This document shows, piece by piece, positions 45,750 to 57,340 of a stretch of 64,000 nt of DNA. Below the pieces are notes generated by a model, which searched no databases, had not been told where the DNA came from, and saw nothing but the letters and a program-made list of their open reading frames with translations. The first letter of the stretch is position 1, and each line of letters begins with the position of its first letter. Both the position numbers and the translations under genes were made by a program. The stretch comes from Oreohelix idahoensis (lineage: Eukaryota > Mollusca > Gastropoda > Stylommatophora > Oreohelicidae): the NCBI GenBank assembly GCA_024509875.1, contig JAMPIV010019090.1, positions 1 through 64,000 on the forward strand. Reading direction: 5' to 3'.

Positions 45750-47144
45750 GTGCAACAGGTTCTAAATAATCATGCAGAGGTGTTAACAGACCGACCAGGG
45801 CATACAAACCTATTGGAATATGATATGAAACTGATAGACCCCACACCTGTCTGTATGAAACCATATTCGATTCCGTTTGCTAAGGAGAAAGCTTTGAAGG
45901 AAGAGATAGACTATCTGTTGAAGGAAGGAATTATTTCACACAGTGAATCTTCGTATAGTTCCGGTGTTGTGCTCTTAAGGAAGCCCTCTGGAGAACATAG
46001 ACTCTGTATAGATTACAGGAGACTGAATGCTATTACAGAAGGACAGGTGGATCCATTGCCGGATACAAATCAGCTGTTTGCCAGACTAAATAAAGCTAAA
46101 TATTTCTCAAAAGTGGATCTGAGTAAAGGATACTATCAGATTCCAGTAAAGCCTGAGGTTAGACCATACCTAGCTTTTAGTACCTCAGAAGGACACTATG
46201 AGTTTAATAGATTGCCATTTGGATTGAAGAATGCGCCTAGTGTCTTCTCTAGAATGATGAGAAAATTATTGGACCCTCTGAATAATCCATGTATAACAAA
46301 TTTCATGGATGATATCCTTATAGCAACAGAAACATTTGAGGAACACATTGACTCTCTGAATATGCTGTTTGATCGACTTGGGGAAGCAAATTTAACAGCC
46401 CGACCAACCAAATGTTGCGTTGGATGTAAAGAATTGGAATTTTTGGGACACACAGTTTATCAGGGAAACATGACCCCTGACCCAAAGAATTTAGAGAAAC
46501 TAAAGAAAGCCCCGAGACCACAAACCAAGAAGGACGTGAGATCCTTTGTCTCATTATGTGGTTTCTACCAGAAGTATATCAAAAACTTTAATTCCATATG
46601 TGCACCGTTAACTGATTTGACACGTAAAGGACATCCAGATCGCATTACATGGACACCACAATGTGAAATGGCTTACCAGGAATTGAAGGAAAAGCTCACA
46701 AGCAAACCTATTTTGAAATTACCTGACTTAAGTCAAGAATTCATTGTAAGAACGGATGCCAGTAATATTGGGTTAGGTGCAACTCTACTACAGAAATCAG
46801 ATGCATTGGATGGGGAATTAAGCCCAGTGGCATATGCTAGCAGAAAGTTGAATAAAGCTGAAATCAACTACTCAACTAGCGAAAAAGAATGTCTTGCAGT
46901 AATATGGGCAATAAAGAAATTCAATATTTATCTGTATGGGAAGGCATTTAAGTTGCAAACGGATCACAAACCTTTATCGTTTCTAGCACAGGCTAGGCAT
47001 GAGAACTCTAGGTTACTCCGATGGTCCTTACTTTTGGCTCCATATAATTTTAGCATTGAGTATATATCTGGAAAAACAAATTTGGGAGCGGATTTTTTAA
47101 GCCGCCATCCGTGTGACGAGAATCACCCTAAACCCCAGAAATAA
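45750..47144 (+). CDS. reverse transcriptase-RNase H (separated from pol)
   Basis: An open frame of 464 residues in the same frame as the upstream ORF, but separated from it by a TGA. The first listed codon is GTG, so it has no credible start of its own and was originally part of the upstream polyprotein. RT motifs: GVVLLRKPSGEHRLCIDYRR, VDLSKGYYQIPV, RLPFGLKNAP and catalytic FMDD at 185-188. RNase H: D336 (TDAS), E380 (EKECLAV) and D405 (QTDH). It ends SIEYISGKTNLGADFLSRH, typical of Ty3/gypsy. The position of RT and RNase H after integrase repeats the arrangement of element 1. Confidence 0.95.
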   Translation: MQQVLNNHAEVLTDRPGHTNLLEYDMKLIDPTPVCMKPYSIPFAKEKALKEEIDYLLKEGIISHSESSYSSGVVLLRKPSGEHRLCIDYRRLNAITEGQVDPLPDTNQLFARLNKAKYFSKVDLSKGYYQIPVKPEVRPYLAFSTSEGHYEFNRLPFGLKNAPSVFSRMMRKLLDPLNNPCITNFMDDILIATETFEEHIDSLNMLFDRLGEANLTARPTKCCVGCKELEFLGHTVYQGNMTPDPKNLEKLKKAPRPQTKKDVRSFVSLCGFYQKYIKNFNSICAPLTDLTRKGHPDRITWTPQCEMAYQELKEKLTSKPILKLPDLSQEFIVRTDASNIGLGATLLQKSDALDGELSPVAYASRKLNKAEINYSTSEKECLAVIWAIKKFNIYLYGKAFKLQTDHKPLSFLAQARHENSRLLRWSLLLAPYNFSIEYISGKTNLGADFLSRHPCDENHPKPQK

Positions 47145-47200
47145 TAATAAATTTCTCTATGTGTATATAGAATAAAGGACTGACATATAATGTCTGTTTT

Positions 47201-47211
47201 AAGAGGGGAGA
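47201..47211 (+). promoter_or_regulatory. polypurine tract of element 2
   Basis: AAGAGGGGAGA immediately before the 3' LTR. Confidence 0.85.
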
Positions 47212-49287
47212 TGTCGTGAATTATTCTAATCCACATATATATAAATTATCAGGTAAATATAAAGCCTAACAAATACATTTAATAAAGAAAAGAGCAATGG
47301 TAAAAGAACAGTGCTGTCACAATGACTGTACTCGAAATCCCCTTGTTTTCTACTTCGTCGGCAAATTGTAACGCTTTCACGTTGATAGTAAAAGCCTACT
47401 GTGTCGCTGCACGCTTTCTTCAATGAAACGTGTACTGTATTTCTTGGAAAAACCTTGAGATACGCAAGCTGATCAATGACCTAGATTTAATATTTCATTC
47501 ATTCCATACACGGCGTAACTAAAAGACAGATAAAGCAGGAGAGAGAGAGGGGCGAATGAAGGCAGGACACATGCAACACTACACGCGTCGCGCGATTAAT
47601 AGTAACGCAAATCCCACGTGTAAGGCCACTAGCAATAACTTTTTTTCATATAGTCAGTGAAAAAGAAACACTACTACTACAAGAATCAGGTTTAAAAAAT
47701 ATGAAAACTGTTTATTAGGAAATATGAAATTCTACTGATTTACATCTAAGCTCCTGACTTTAGTATGACATAACAGTGGAAAAGGCAGGACAGGTGGCGG
47801 TTCTAAACAACGAAAAGGAATAAAGAACAAATATACGACTATCTTTGGAAAACACATGTTTTGAACGCAGCCACTTAGCTCTTTTAAATTTGTATATTTG
47901 GGTTCCTTAGGGCTTGCTGACAAAGAATATGTAAAACGTTACGCAAATAGTCTAGGAATTACCAAATTATAACCAAAATAAAATAGTGGGGGTGCCTGAC
48001 AGCATGAAATCATTTCTGCTCGTAAATTTTTTTATAACGTGTTTGAAAAAACATTACGTTACAAAAATAGCCTACCATGTTAACTCCTATTTGATTGGAG
48101 CGCAACAAATATAAGACTAAACACGATTGGTCGGGCTATAAATACTATCTTGTGTTGTCAGGGGAAACGTGAAAAGGAGTATTTATTTTTTTTTGAAAAG
48201 ATGTGTAGACATGGTTTGATTGGGTAGAGCTGCGAATATACTCAATTCAGAGCGTCTGTTCATTGCCACATCTTGTAATAAACCTACTAAGAAGCAGTGC
48301 GTTGAGCACCAGTGTATATTTTTTATAAAATAAAGCCTGGGACATCGGCAGATCGGAGTTGTGCTATATTCATTGCCAGTCAACGAAACTGTTTATTATT
48401 TCCATAAATTGTGGGACCGTGGTCTTAAAGTTATTGAGCAGCACCTGGTCAGAGCTTTGCTGAAGCCAGAGGCGGACAGCATACTCCTTGGTCCATATAG
48501 CAACCAGTGGGGTGGCTCCAGAACTCATTAAAGTAATCGAGCAGAGGAGGCTTTTACTGCAGTCATCACGAAAGATAAGAGAGTGTGGCCATGGAGCTCA
48601 ACATTATGTACCCCCATCTTAAAATGACATTGTAAAATAAAACTAAGAGGGAAATTTAATTGTTTTCATACCAGGAACTGAGAACATCTCCAATACTAGT
48701 TCCAATAGAAACAAACTATTGACGTCATGATGACAAATACCAACAGAGCTTGAACAAAACAAAACCAGTATTACCTCATATTACCACTACACAACTGACA
48801 CACATAGGATACTATTAATAATATATGTCACTACAAGATTCATATTGATAAATTCTGTACATATAACTTGTAATTAAAATTGATTGTGATTCCTGGTTCC
48901 CTTTGTATTTGAATCAGGACACATATACATTCATGACAGCACTGAATACATATTGTTATTTGAAAAGTTATCAGTGACTTCTTTAAGATATCCTCGTAGA
49001 GTGTTTTATGTATGTGAGTGTCACAGTGTTGTCAAGTGTGGTGGAATAAATTAAATTGTTTATCTGTCTGTTGTTGTTATGACTTACACTTCATCATACA
49101 CATACCCTAGACAAATAACGTAGTCATCACACTATTCCAGAATAATTCTGACTGAAGTATACATATGTGGCAGCAAGTAAGGTTATCTATAATACACTAC
49201 TCTTATTAGATATAGATACCTTCACAGCTGATCTCAGTCAGTACACTAAGTCCCCTATAAATATTTATAACATCCCACTTCACCACA
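47212..49287 (+). repeat. 3' LTR of element 2
   Basis: 2,076 bp, near-identical to 40442-42513, followed by TSD ATATT (49288-49292). Confidence 0.96.
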
Positions 49288-49292
49288 ATATT

Positions 49293-49680
49293 CATCTTCG
49301 AGTCATCCTCGTTCAGCTGGGGTGGCGTTTTCCACGTTCACGGGATGTTACTCAGTAGCGCATAACATATACACCTCCTGAAAAATCGCGTAGAGCTAAC
49401 ACAATTTCGCGTTTTAGTGATTTCATTTCCCTATTTATCTACAGCTGTTGCAGGCAGGACGCACTTAACGTATGAAGACTGTATAGTGCCTCCTGCCTGA
49501 CGGTTGCAAACACTGTACAGTAAGCGGTACCTAGGTACTGCTCACTGTACAGTGAACCTTACCTGCTAGGTAGGAAGCACTGAACTTGGGTAGGAATTAC
49601 TTAATATTTTAAAGGTAATAAAAAATCAGAAACCTGTACACGAATAAAATTAATGCTGTATTCTATGTATTGAGAAATGG
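49293..49680. other. no gene; imperfect inverted repeats
   Basis: GCAGGCAGGACGCACTT...GTGCCTCCTGCCTG (about 49450-49500) and a nearby CACTGTACAGT repeat give local hairpin potential. No coding frame. Confidence 0.5.
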
Positions 49681-49769
49681 ATGTGCCAATAAAACGAAGG
49701 GAATAATACATGATAATTGCGGTTTTTTTTAAACTTGGCAGAGTATAAATAAAGAGTATTAATAAAGTA
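49681..49769 (+). repeat. direct repeat, left copy
   Basis: Words ATGTGCC, AATAATACATGATAA and GTATAAATAAAGAGTATTAA recur in the same order at 50364-50460. Confidence 0.75.
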
Positions 49770-50363
49770 AAACTCGATAGATGACATTCATTCGACACAA
49801 AGATCTAACCAACGAAAATCAGTATATGTCTAATCTGTTAAAAATATTTATATTGCCAGTTTAGTTATTACTATTATCAAAAGAGTATTAACAACTATTT
49901 TTTACCTTAATATAAAAAGTCAAATAATTTATAACGTCATCTGCTAGCATTGTGAAATAAACCTTCTCTTTGGCCAGAAGGTACTTATCGCGGTGCGTGC
50001 AACGACAGTAGCATATTTTTTCATCTGTAATAAGTTTAATTGTAATCGAGTTCAAGTTGTTTTAGATAAGTAGCTGTTTTGAATTATGATACAAGAGCAC
50101 ATTAAAAACACGAATCTTTATGAAAGCTTTTAAATGAATCATATTTCGTTTAATTTTGGCAATTTTCACATCTGATTTTCAGTGATCTTCATATTTATTA
50201 TTTCATGAAGTTTCAGCTATAACAAAATTAGTTCAGTTTACTGAATGCTAATATATAATATAATACAAAACAATATTAATTTCTAAAACAAAATAAATAA
50301 TAGCTTTGTTTAAATTTCCAAATAGGTATATTTCTCACTTTATTAGACATCAATGACGGTTAT

Positions 50364-50460
50364 ATGTGCCACTAAAACCAAGGCAATAATACATGATAAA
50401 TGTGTTTTTTTCTACTTGGTAAGGCATCTACTGGGTATAAATAAAGAGTATTAATACAGT
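50364..50460 (+). repeat. direct repeat, right copy
   Basis: Diverged copy of 49681-49769; about 0.6 kb of AT-rich, non-coding sequence lies between. Confidence 0.75.
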
Positions 50461-50639
50461 TATTGCCTGCAACAGTACTTGGTTTTCTTCGTCGTCCGTG
50501 CAGGGTTGGTCCAAACAACGATAAAAGTAGTCCCTTTCTCCAATAAGCATTGCTGGAGTGACAGACTTATTTCCTAATAGGCTGTCCATTGCCTGGGCAT
50601 CGATTTCTGTTGCATATATTCAGAACAATCCACTATTCA

Positions 50640-50830
50640 CCAGTCAGAAAATTTATGGTGGCATTAAACAGAGTAAGACAAGAAGAGGAAGACCAAAGAA
50701 CACATGGAGAAGAGAACTGGAGACAGACATGAAGGAGATGAAGAACACATAGAAAGACTTTGAGCTGGTGACACGTGACAGGAAGACTTGGTGTATGTTT
50801 GTTGAAGGCTTATGGTTCTTGGGGAACTGA
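50640..50830 (+). pseudogene. RTE LINE 3' fragment (second family)
   Basis: Plus strand: GRPKNTWRRELETDMKEM, a TAG at 50750-50752, then DRKTW-type text and the terminal CTTGGGGAACTGAGGGAAGA. Truncated to the last 60 or so codons and followed by an expanded (GAAGAT)n tail. Confidence 0.8.
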
Positions 50831-51150
50831 GGGAAGATGAAGAAGATGAAGACGAAGATGAAGAAGATGAAGAAGAAGACGAAGAAGACAAAGAAGATAA
50901 AGAAGACAAAGAAGATGAAGAAGGTGAAGAAGATAAAGAAGATGAAGATGGTGAAGAAGTTAAAGAATATGGAGACGATGAAGAAGACGAAGAAGATAAA
51001 GAAGATAAAGAAGACAAAGAAGATGAAGAAGATAAAGAAAATGAAGAAGATAAAGAAGATGGAGAAGATGAAGAAGACGAAGAAGATGAAGACGACGAGG
51101 AAGATAAAGGAGAAAGAGATAAAGAAGATGAAGAAGACGAAGAAGAATAG
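50828..51150 (+). repeat. (GAAGAT)n-type purine array
   Basis: About 320 bp of GAAGAT, GAAGAC and AAAGAA units directly after the RTE 3' end; an over-grown LINE tail. The Glu/Asp/Lys frame through it is a by-product of the repeat. Confidence 0.95.
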
Positions 51151-51424
51151 ATTAAGCTAGATCATGAAACGGGAGACTGCAAAAATAAAAAAGAAAGAAA
51201 ATAAAGATATAAATTACTAACCCGTTCCGTAAGACGTGTGTGTTATACCCAACTTTTTCTCTTTGTACGGTGAAAATCTCATGAGAGGTAAAGATGGTTT
51301 GAGAGGAATAATAGCGGGAGGACATAACGCCACATAACTAGACGGCACAGTTTTAACAGCATGTAGTAAAAGAGATCCCCATCTTCTAATAGAATGCTAT
51401 TATCGCCAGCAACACTCCAGACGT

Positions 51425-51665
51425 TTGTAGAACAAGTTTAGAGTTAACCAGCAAGAAGACAGAATTATGGGTGACATCAAGACAAGAGATAATCTAAAAG
51501 CGTAACGCATTTGTAGAGAGGAAATCATTAAAGCAAGATAAACAGTTTAATTATCTTCGATCTCGCATAACATCGATTGCAGCTTGGAAACTAGGATCAA
51601 GGCAAAAATTGTAAAGGCAAACATTGCAAAGGTAAAATTTCCTTTTCGCAACATGATCAGCATTT
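51425..51665 (+). pseudogene. decayed LINE RT thumb fragment
   Basis: With frame breaks, the plus strand reads SLELTSKKTELWVTS, then KQDKQFNYL, then a SRITSDCSLETRIKAKI-type stretch and KANIAKVKFPFRNMISIL. This is the KKTE...FxYLGS...I..RI..A pattern that follows the catalytic box in LINE reverse transcriptases. The catalytic box itself is not recognisable. It is more decayed than the other RT fragments here, and the family is unassigned. Confidence 0.55.
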
Positions 51666-51744
51666 TACAAATTTAAAAAAAAAGACAAAAAAAGACAAAA
51701 CTATTATTCGTAGACAGAATAAGATATTTTTTTAAATAAAAAAT

Positions 51745-51815
51745 TGTGCCTATCAACCTAGACACAGTCGGTTATATTAGGGCGCATGTCCAAATATGAA
51801 AGACCGTGCTGTCTA
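51745..51815 (-). repeat. short dispersed repeat, copy 4
   Basis: TCGGTTATATTAGGGCGCAT + GTCCAAATATGAAAGAC, reverse complement of the core at 2528. Confidence 0.65.
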
Positions 51816-52070
51816 ATAACTAGTTGATAGCGAGAAAAAGAGTGGTATGATGCAATATTACTCTACATGTGTGACGAATGGACAATAAACAAAAAGTGAA
51901 AAGAAATTTGAATTTGTTTGTTGTTAATTCCTTTGTTGTTCAAGACCATACACAGTTTGTTTCCATCTCTATTTAACTTCCTTTTTTCTGTCTTTTCCTT
52001 CTAGCAGTTTCTTGTCGTTTGGCGCAACGTTCTTCTTTAGTTTGTATAAATAGACTCTAGTGAGATGTTA

Positions 52071-54110
52071 TAGTGCGTTTCACAATGTTTGTCGCTGTTT
52101 AATATTCAATATCTCTGCAACCACTTGATCGTAATTGTTGCAACTTTGCATATGACCTAATGATCGCTATGTCCCGTAGGGGACATTTTTTTCCTCGTTA
52201 ACAAACTTATAGTTTTAAATTTTCTTTATTTAAAGTATACAAAATCGACTACCTCCTAGTCCAACCGTAATTTTAAAGGGCTTACCCCTTCATATTTGTG
52301 AGCTATTTCGATTTAACATCTTGAACGCATTTCAAATGATTTTCACGGTGTATCAGCTCACTACCGCACTGTTTTGCACCTTACATTGATCCTTCCGGTG
52401 TGTTCAGTTACCGTTCTACTGATTGTGTATTACCGTGCATAGGCGTATCTTGCGGTATTCTAGGTCTGTAATGCAATGGGTATGAAAGTCACGTTCCTTA
52501 CACTGCATAAAATGGCAGTGAAGATGTATAAATATTTCTGCAGAGAAGCTAAGCGTGGTAAACTGTATCGGAGTCTCTCAAATCCTGAAAAGAGAACTAT
52601 TCACGCTTTTGGTTTTTAAGTAAACGCTCATTTTATCAATTACTCAAATCTAATGGAATTCTCAGTTCAATCAATACCAGGACGCAAGGAAGAAAGGAAG
52701 TAGTAGATAGTTTTGACAGGGATGTGATTAGAAGAGAGATTTGTAGAATGTTTAATCCCAAAGAAACTGTGACACTAAGAAAACTGAAAATTCGGCTGAG
52801 AACACACAATGACATTGATGTGTCGAAATCAACATTATGGAGAACTGTTAGAAGCATTGGCTTTACGTTTAGGAAGTACGCTAGTGGAAGAAACGTCATC
52901 TGCGAGAAGCCGCACTTAGTATCTATGAGAAGTAGATATTTACGTGAAGTACGGGAAATGCGTAATAAAGATTATGATATTGTGTATGTGGATGAAACTT
53001 GGATCAATGCTCACCACACAAGGGAAAAGGAATGACAGTTTTCAGATGGAACGATTAAAAGATGTGTACCCAGTGGAAAAAGGACAACGTCTGATAATGG
53101 ACAACGCATCATACCACAACGCTGTGGCAGAAGAAGACAAAATCCCGACATCTTCGAGTACAAAAGATGCTATAAAGATTTGGCTCAAAAAATAAGACAT
53201 TCCATTTAACGAGGGGTTTCTGAAACCTGAATTACTGTCCCTTGTTAAGAAATCACAAAAGACCGAGATCTTCCATATAGACAAGTTGATTCAACATCAT
53301 GGTCGTACGTGTTTGAGACTGCCACCTTATCATTCACATTTAAACCCAATTGAACTCGTTTTGGCAAAAGTTAAAGGACAGGTGGCAGCTGAAAATAAAA
53401 CTTTCAAACTATGCAATATGAAAGAACTAACATATGCCGCCCTCTCGCAGATAGACAAAGATTATTGGTGTAAATGTGAAGACCATGTCTTAAAAGAGGA
53501 AAATGACTATTGGAAAAAAGATGGACTGTCGTTCGTTCAGCCGAGAATAGTCATCAATATGTTAGACTCGTCTGATTCGGAATAAGTGTGTAAATACCTT
53601 ATATGTTTTATATGTTTTCTCCTCCATCTACGTGTATATGTAAATCAATTCATTTCCTTTTTATCTCCGCGATTTCACTACTATACTTAACATACACAGT
53701 ACTTTCACCTCTTCATGCATCCATTCACTGTTTAGTATAAAACGTAACATTTACAACGAATAGGCGTTATTTTTCTCTCAAATATTTCGAAGAAATAAAA
53801 AAGGACCTCACGTAGTAATCAGTTAACAAACCCCTCTAACATTCGAATTGTATAGACGCCTACGCCGAAAATACGCAACTTCCGTCATTTACGGTAAATT
53901 ATTTTCTTCCAGGACAAAATAATTACTTCGTTCAAAAAGATCAAAGGAATTAGCCGTTGCAAGAAAAGCACACTACCTGCAACATTTAATTTTATAAAAA
54001 CTTTGGGACATTGAAAATATAAGACTACATGCAAAAAATCATGTTTATCAGTGCAAGGAATATGGAGACATGTGAAGTCAATCGTCGGCCGACCTTTTTG
54101 AAACGCACTA
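52071..54110 (+). mobile_element. Tc1/mariner-superfamily element, wide D-E spacing
   Basis: A 2,040-bp element with short terminal inverted repeats TAGTGCGTTTCA (52071-52082) and TGAAACGCACTA (54099-54110), flanked by TA at 52069-52070 and 54111-54112. It contains one degenerate transposase gene. The short TIR and TA target fit the IS630-Tc1-mariner superfamily. Confidence 0.85.
52510..53585 (+). pseudogene. transposase with about 83 residues between last D and E
   Basis: Plus strand, with a frameshift between 52724-53035 and the later frame. The N-terminal half has LKIRLRTHNDIDVSKSTLWR (helix-turn-helix-like) and the first aspartate in VYVDETWINAHH. KGQRL text follows, and the usual segment before the second aspartate appears deleted. 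The second aspartate is in IMDNASYH (GAC at 53100) and the glutamate in HLNPIELV (GAA at 53352). The 83 codons between them include one TAA at 53193-53195. Most Tc1/mariner proteins have 34-39 residues here. A spacing near 82 is the mark of the described DD82E 'Sailor' group. The C terminus ends at TAA 53583-53585 and looks complete. The gene is dead from the frameshift, deletion and stop. Confidence 0.85.
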
Positions 54111-54112
54111 TA

Positions 54113-54367
54113 GCTTCAGTTGCACGTTCTTACCCTGTTACACGACTGGAATTTCTCGACATTTGTAGCTACTGAAGCCAAAAGGAAAGGTGGAAAAACA
54201 TCCTGGAAGGAAATGAAGAAGACACTGCGGAACGGACTACGCTGGAAGTATTGTGCTGAGACTAAGGAAAATTCTCTGAATCTTTTGGCCGAATACCATC
54301 CCCAAGCAAGAGCTGCCTACTCAGAGCAACCAAGAGGCCATGCACACCCTCATAGCTGGTAGACACT
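54113..54367. other. no recognised feature
   Basis: Spacer between the transposon and the long repeat at 54368. A short open frame (54120-54362) has no recognised motif. Confidence 0.4.
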
Positions 54368-57254
54368 TGTCACGAAGTGGATTTAAGACTAAAGGTTGTC
54401 TTACTGTAGAGACAAGACACTAGTGGTAAGAAAGTCTGAGAAGATAGATTTTAGATGAAAATGACAGTGACTGTGGAAAGATGAGACTATTGGCGTCAAG
54501 GGCGAGAACCTAGATTGACCCTCCCTTGCCACTTGTGACTTATTAGATAGCTATAGCCCCACCACCTCTTACTACTCTAAGGAGATAAGGTTTAATTAAA
54601 GACCACAGACACCACTATACAGACAACATATAGCTACTGTACGTAAATAAAGTAACAGATCTAGACTACAATTTACAATTTATTTACACCACACAAAATT
54701 CAAGTACATATCAAAGAAATAAAGTGCGTGTTTCGCACACCTGAAAACGAACAAAGCACAATTAAAATGGTTTATCATCAACCCCAACCCTTCACTCACA
54801 ATTGCAACCTGTATGGGGAAAAGAATTTAAGATTACACAAAAAAAGCCACACTGCACTTGGTGGGGTCTCGGATTTCGAGCCACCACTCCAATCAGCTAT
54901 TATTATTATTAGATCTTCTGTCACTGTCTTGTTGACTCTGCCTAAACGACTACCTACACAGCTTTCATTAGGCGATATACACACCACTAACTAACACCAC
55001 TATTATTGCTACGCTAGTAGACTTTTATTAATCAATGGCTCACAGGCTATCCTCTAAGGATAATACAAGACCCTACTGGTCCAGGCTATTTCTCTCTATC
55101 TCTCTCTCCTCTCCACCTGGTTTCCTTGTCTCTCTGACACTCTTCGTCTGCTGATGTGGCGTCTTCGTTACGCCCCTCCTCTCGTTAACCTTCAGAACGA
55201 GGAATGGTAACCCTGTCTCCTGTTTCTGACTAATGCGCTGACGACTTGGGGATCAAGCACGAGGTACTTGAATCAAACTGTAGAAGCTTCACTGATGCTG
55301 AACAACTTCTTAAATTTTGCCCCGTTACCCCTCTTAGGGTTTAGAGCAACGACTGTATTGTGGTCTTGACGAAAACGAAATTACAACAGCGCTGGCAATG
55401 TGCCAATTTGCGTGTGTAACAACAAAGAGCTCAGGGCTATGGATTTTATTTTTTTTTCTTCGCCTCTGACGATATCTCAAGGTCCCAGCTTCTGAGATGC
55501 CAGACTTTGCCGTGGGTAATTTGTAGGGACAAATTACGCTCTTCCGCTGTGCCGTGATCTGCTGTAGACAAAGAAATGCAACAGTTATACAACACATCAA
55601 TAATATACTCCTCTCTAACATATATCTCCCTTATTTCTTAAACTCGCCTGTCTATCCCCTGCTCTATTTTTGCACTAAGCAACAAACAATTATTTATGCC
55701 CGAAAGGTCAGCCTCCCATACCATTCCCTTCTCTTTTCTCTATCCCGTTTTCACAGTAAACAATGGCCTGGAAATAACTCCCAGACGCCGCTGACATAAT
55801 CTTTTTTATACGTGTCTAGCCACCAGAAACCCAAACAATTAAAACTCCTGTCCGTAATACTTTGGGCTACTATATCACTGAGGAAACCTTGTACTAAAAT
55901 ACTAGGTCTTCTTAATTATTTCAGGCTGATCTAAATCCGTTCTCTCGATTACAAAGTTATATACACCATCTCTGTAAAATAAATTACATCTCTATGTAAT
56001 AAAATGTATTCCCTTATCAGAAATATACATTTCATCTCTTATCTACAGACTACACAGTAATAAAAAGCACAATAAATAACGTAAAAATGTACGCAAGCAT
56101 ATTCATACTGCCACACATTATACACAACCAAGGTTCTTACTTAACCCCCGTAGTTAAAGACACGCGCTCAAATTCTCAATAATGTAACTACACTCCTCCT
56201 CATCCTACTGAATATCGTCCCGACTTAATACTTAATTAAATAACAGTATACACGTGCTTAAATTTACACCAATCCGCTCCCGTATATTCTGTAAATTATC
56301 AGAAATCAAAGATGCGGTATTATCTACAGACCTTCTTTAAATATTACAGAGCACACACTTAATATCTCACACCGCTTTACCAACAAAAGATCAACTACTT
56401 ATCCCAGAAAACTTATATCCAACTCTTACATTAAATACTTTCTCTAAGACAGTAATTGATGGCACTTTCGTTTACACAAAATAACTTTAACCTTCCTGAA
56501 GAAACTATACGTACCAGCTAATATTCTATATTAAACCGAACAAAAATTACGACTCTAATAAATTATGAACATACCAATTACCGCGTTTCTTCCGCTTGGG
56601 TGCAGACAATAAATGCTAGGTTCACGGCAGGCAATTTTTCATCAGAGAGAGGCCTACTATGAATCTGCGCGAGTATATATAATTGAAACCTCCACGCTGA
56701 CCTCCGCCCCTACGACATAGTTTAGCGTCCCACTATAACCAATGGAATTACTGGAAAAATTTAAGAACAGTGACCTCCGCCAATAGATTTTAAGCATACT
56801 CAAGCGTCATGCTTTATCCCGGTTCCCGCTCACTCCAATTGCGTCATGTTAAATCATGTTATGCTGACCGCGTGAGCGAAGTAACATTTGATTCGTTCAA
56901 GTGCCCGTTCTTTACGTACATGGGTAGAGGTCACTACCCCCCTCCCCATTTAACCAAAGAACAAAAATGACCGCAATTACTTTAACAAAGGAAATACGAT
57001 TCCGTGATCGCGATTAAATTTCGGGAAAGGAAGACTGGTGCAAATCTGTACTATAAACTCCCCGGTAATCCCTATTATAAACGCAATTATTTTACCTACA
57101 GAAAAATACCAAACTCACTAATATTACAAGGAGAAGAAACATGGGGCGGATAAAATACAACTCCACGGTAATTCCTCCTAGAGAAAAACGTAAATAAAGC
57201 AAGGAGAAGAAACACAGGGCCTGTTGAAAAATAAATCATAGTAACTCTATCACA
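54368..57254 (-). repeat. probable 3' LTR of a minus-strand element 3
   Basis: Starts TGTCACGAAG on the plus strand and ends TCTATCACA. On the minus strand it would run TGTGATAGAG...CTTCGTGACA. Next to its right edge, the minus strand has the polypurine tract CTTCAAAGGGGGGAGTAA (57272-57255). Its first 1.7 kb is repeated, with much noise, at 61139-63262. The right boundary is inferred from the polypurine tract. Confidence 0.6.
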
Positions 57255-57272
57255 TTACTCCCCCCTTTGAAG
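57255..57272 (-). promoter_or_regulatory. polypurine tract of element 3
   Basis: Minus strand CTTCAAAGGGGGGAGTAA followed by TGTG, the classic 3' LTR junction layout. Confidence 0.6.
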
Positions 57273-57340
57273 TGCGGGACTCCGTGCTAAATTACTGAAA
57301 TCGTTATTTTTCAGACTGGTCCCTATCTCCGTCTAAAGAG

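Larger units (their letters stand above)
40442..49287 (+). mobile_element. LTR retrotransposon 2, Gmr1-like Ty3/gypsy
   Basis: An 8,846-bp LTR retrotransposon with TSD ATATT and LTRs of 2,072 and 2,076 bp (TGTCGTGAAT...CTTCACCACA). It has a primer-binding site, a gag-protease-integrase frame, an RT-RNase H frame and a polypurine tract. By eye the LTRs differ at roughly ten positions plus a few indels, so it is young but older than element 1. Same domain order as element 1 but a clearly different family, with unrelated LTRs. Confidence 0.97.

Noticed and set aside
45640..45760. Programmed frameshift or stop readthrough between integrase and RT of element 2
   Set aside because: Two opposite shifts would be needed, and the sister element has an uninterrupted frame; indels or errors explain it better.
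50812..51160. Acidic 112-residue and lysine-rich 107-residue frames
   Set aside because: Both are readings of the (GAAGAT)n tail of an RTE fragment.
54120..54362. 80-residue frame beside the LTR repeat
   Set aside because: No family motif; length is within chance expectation.
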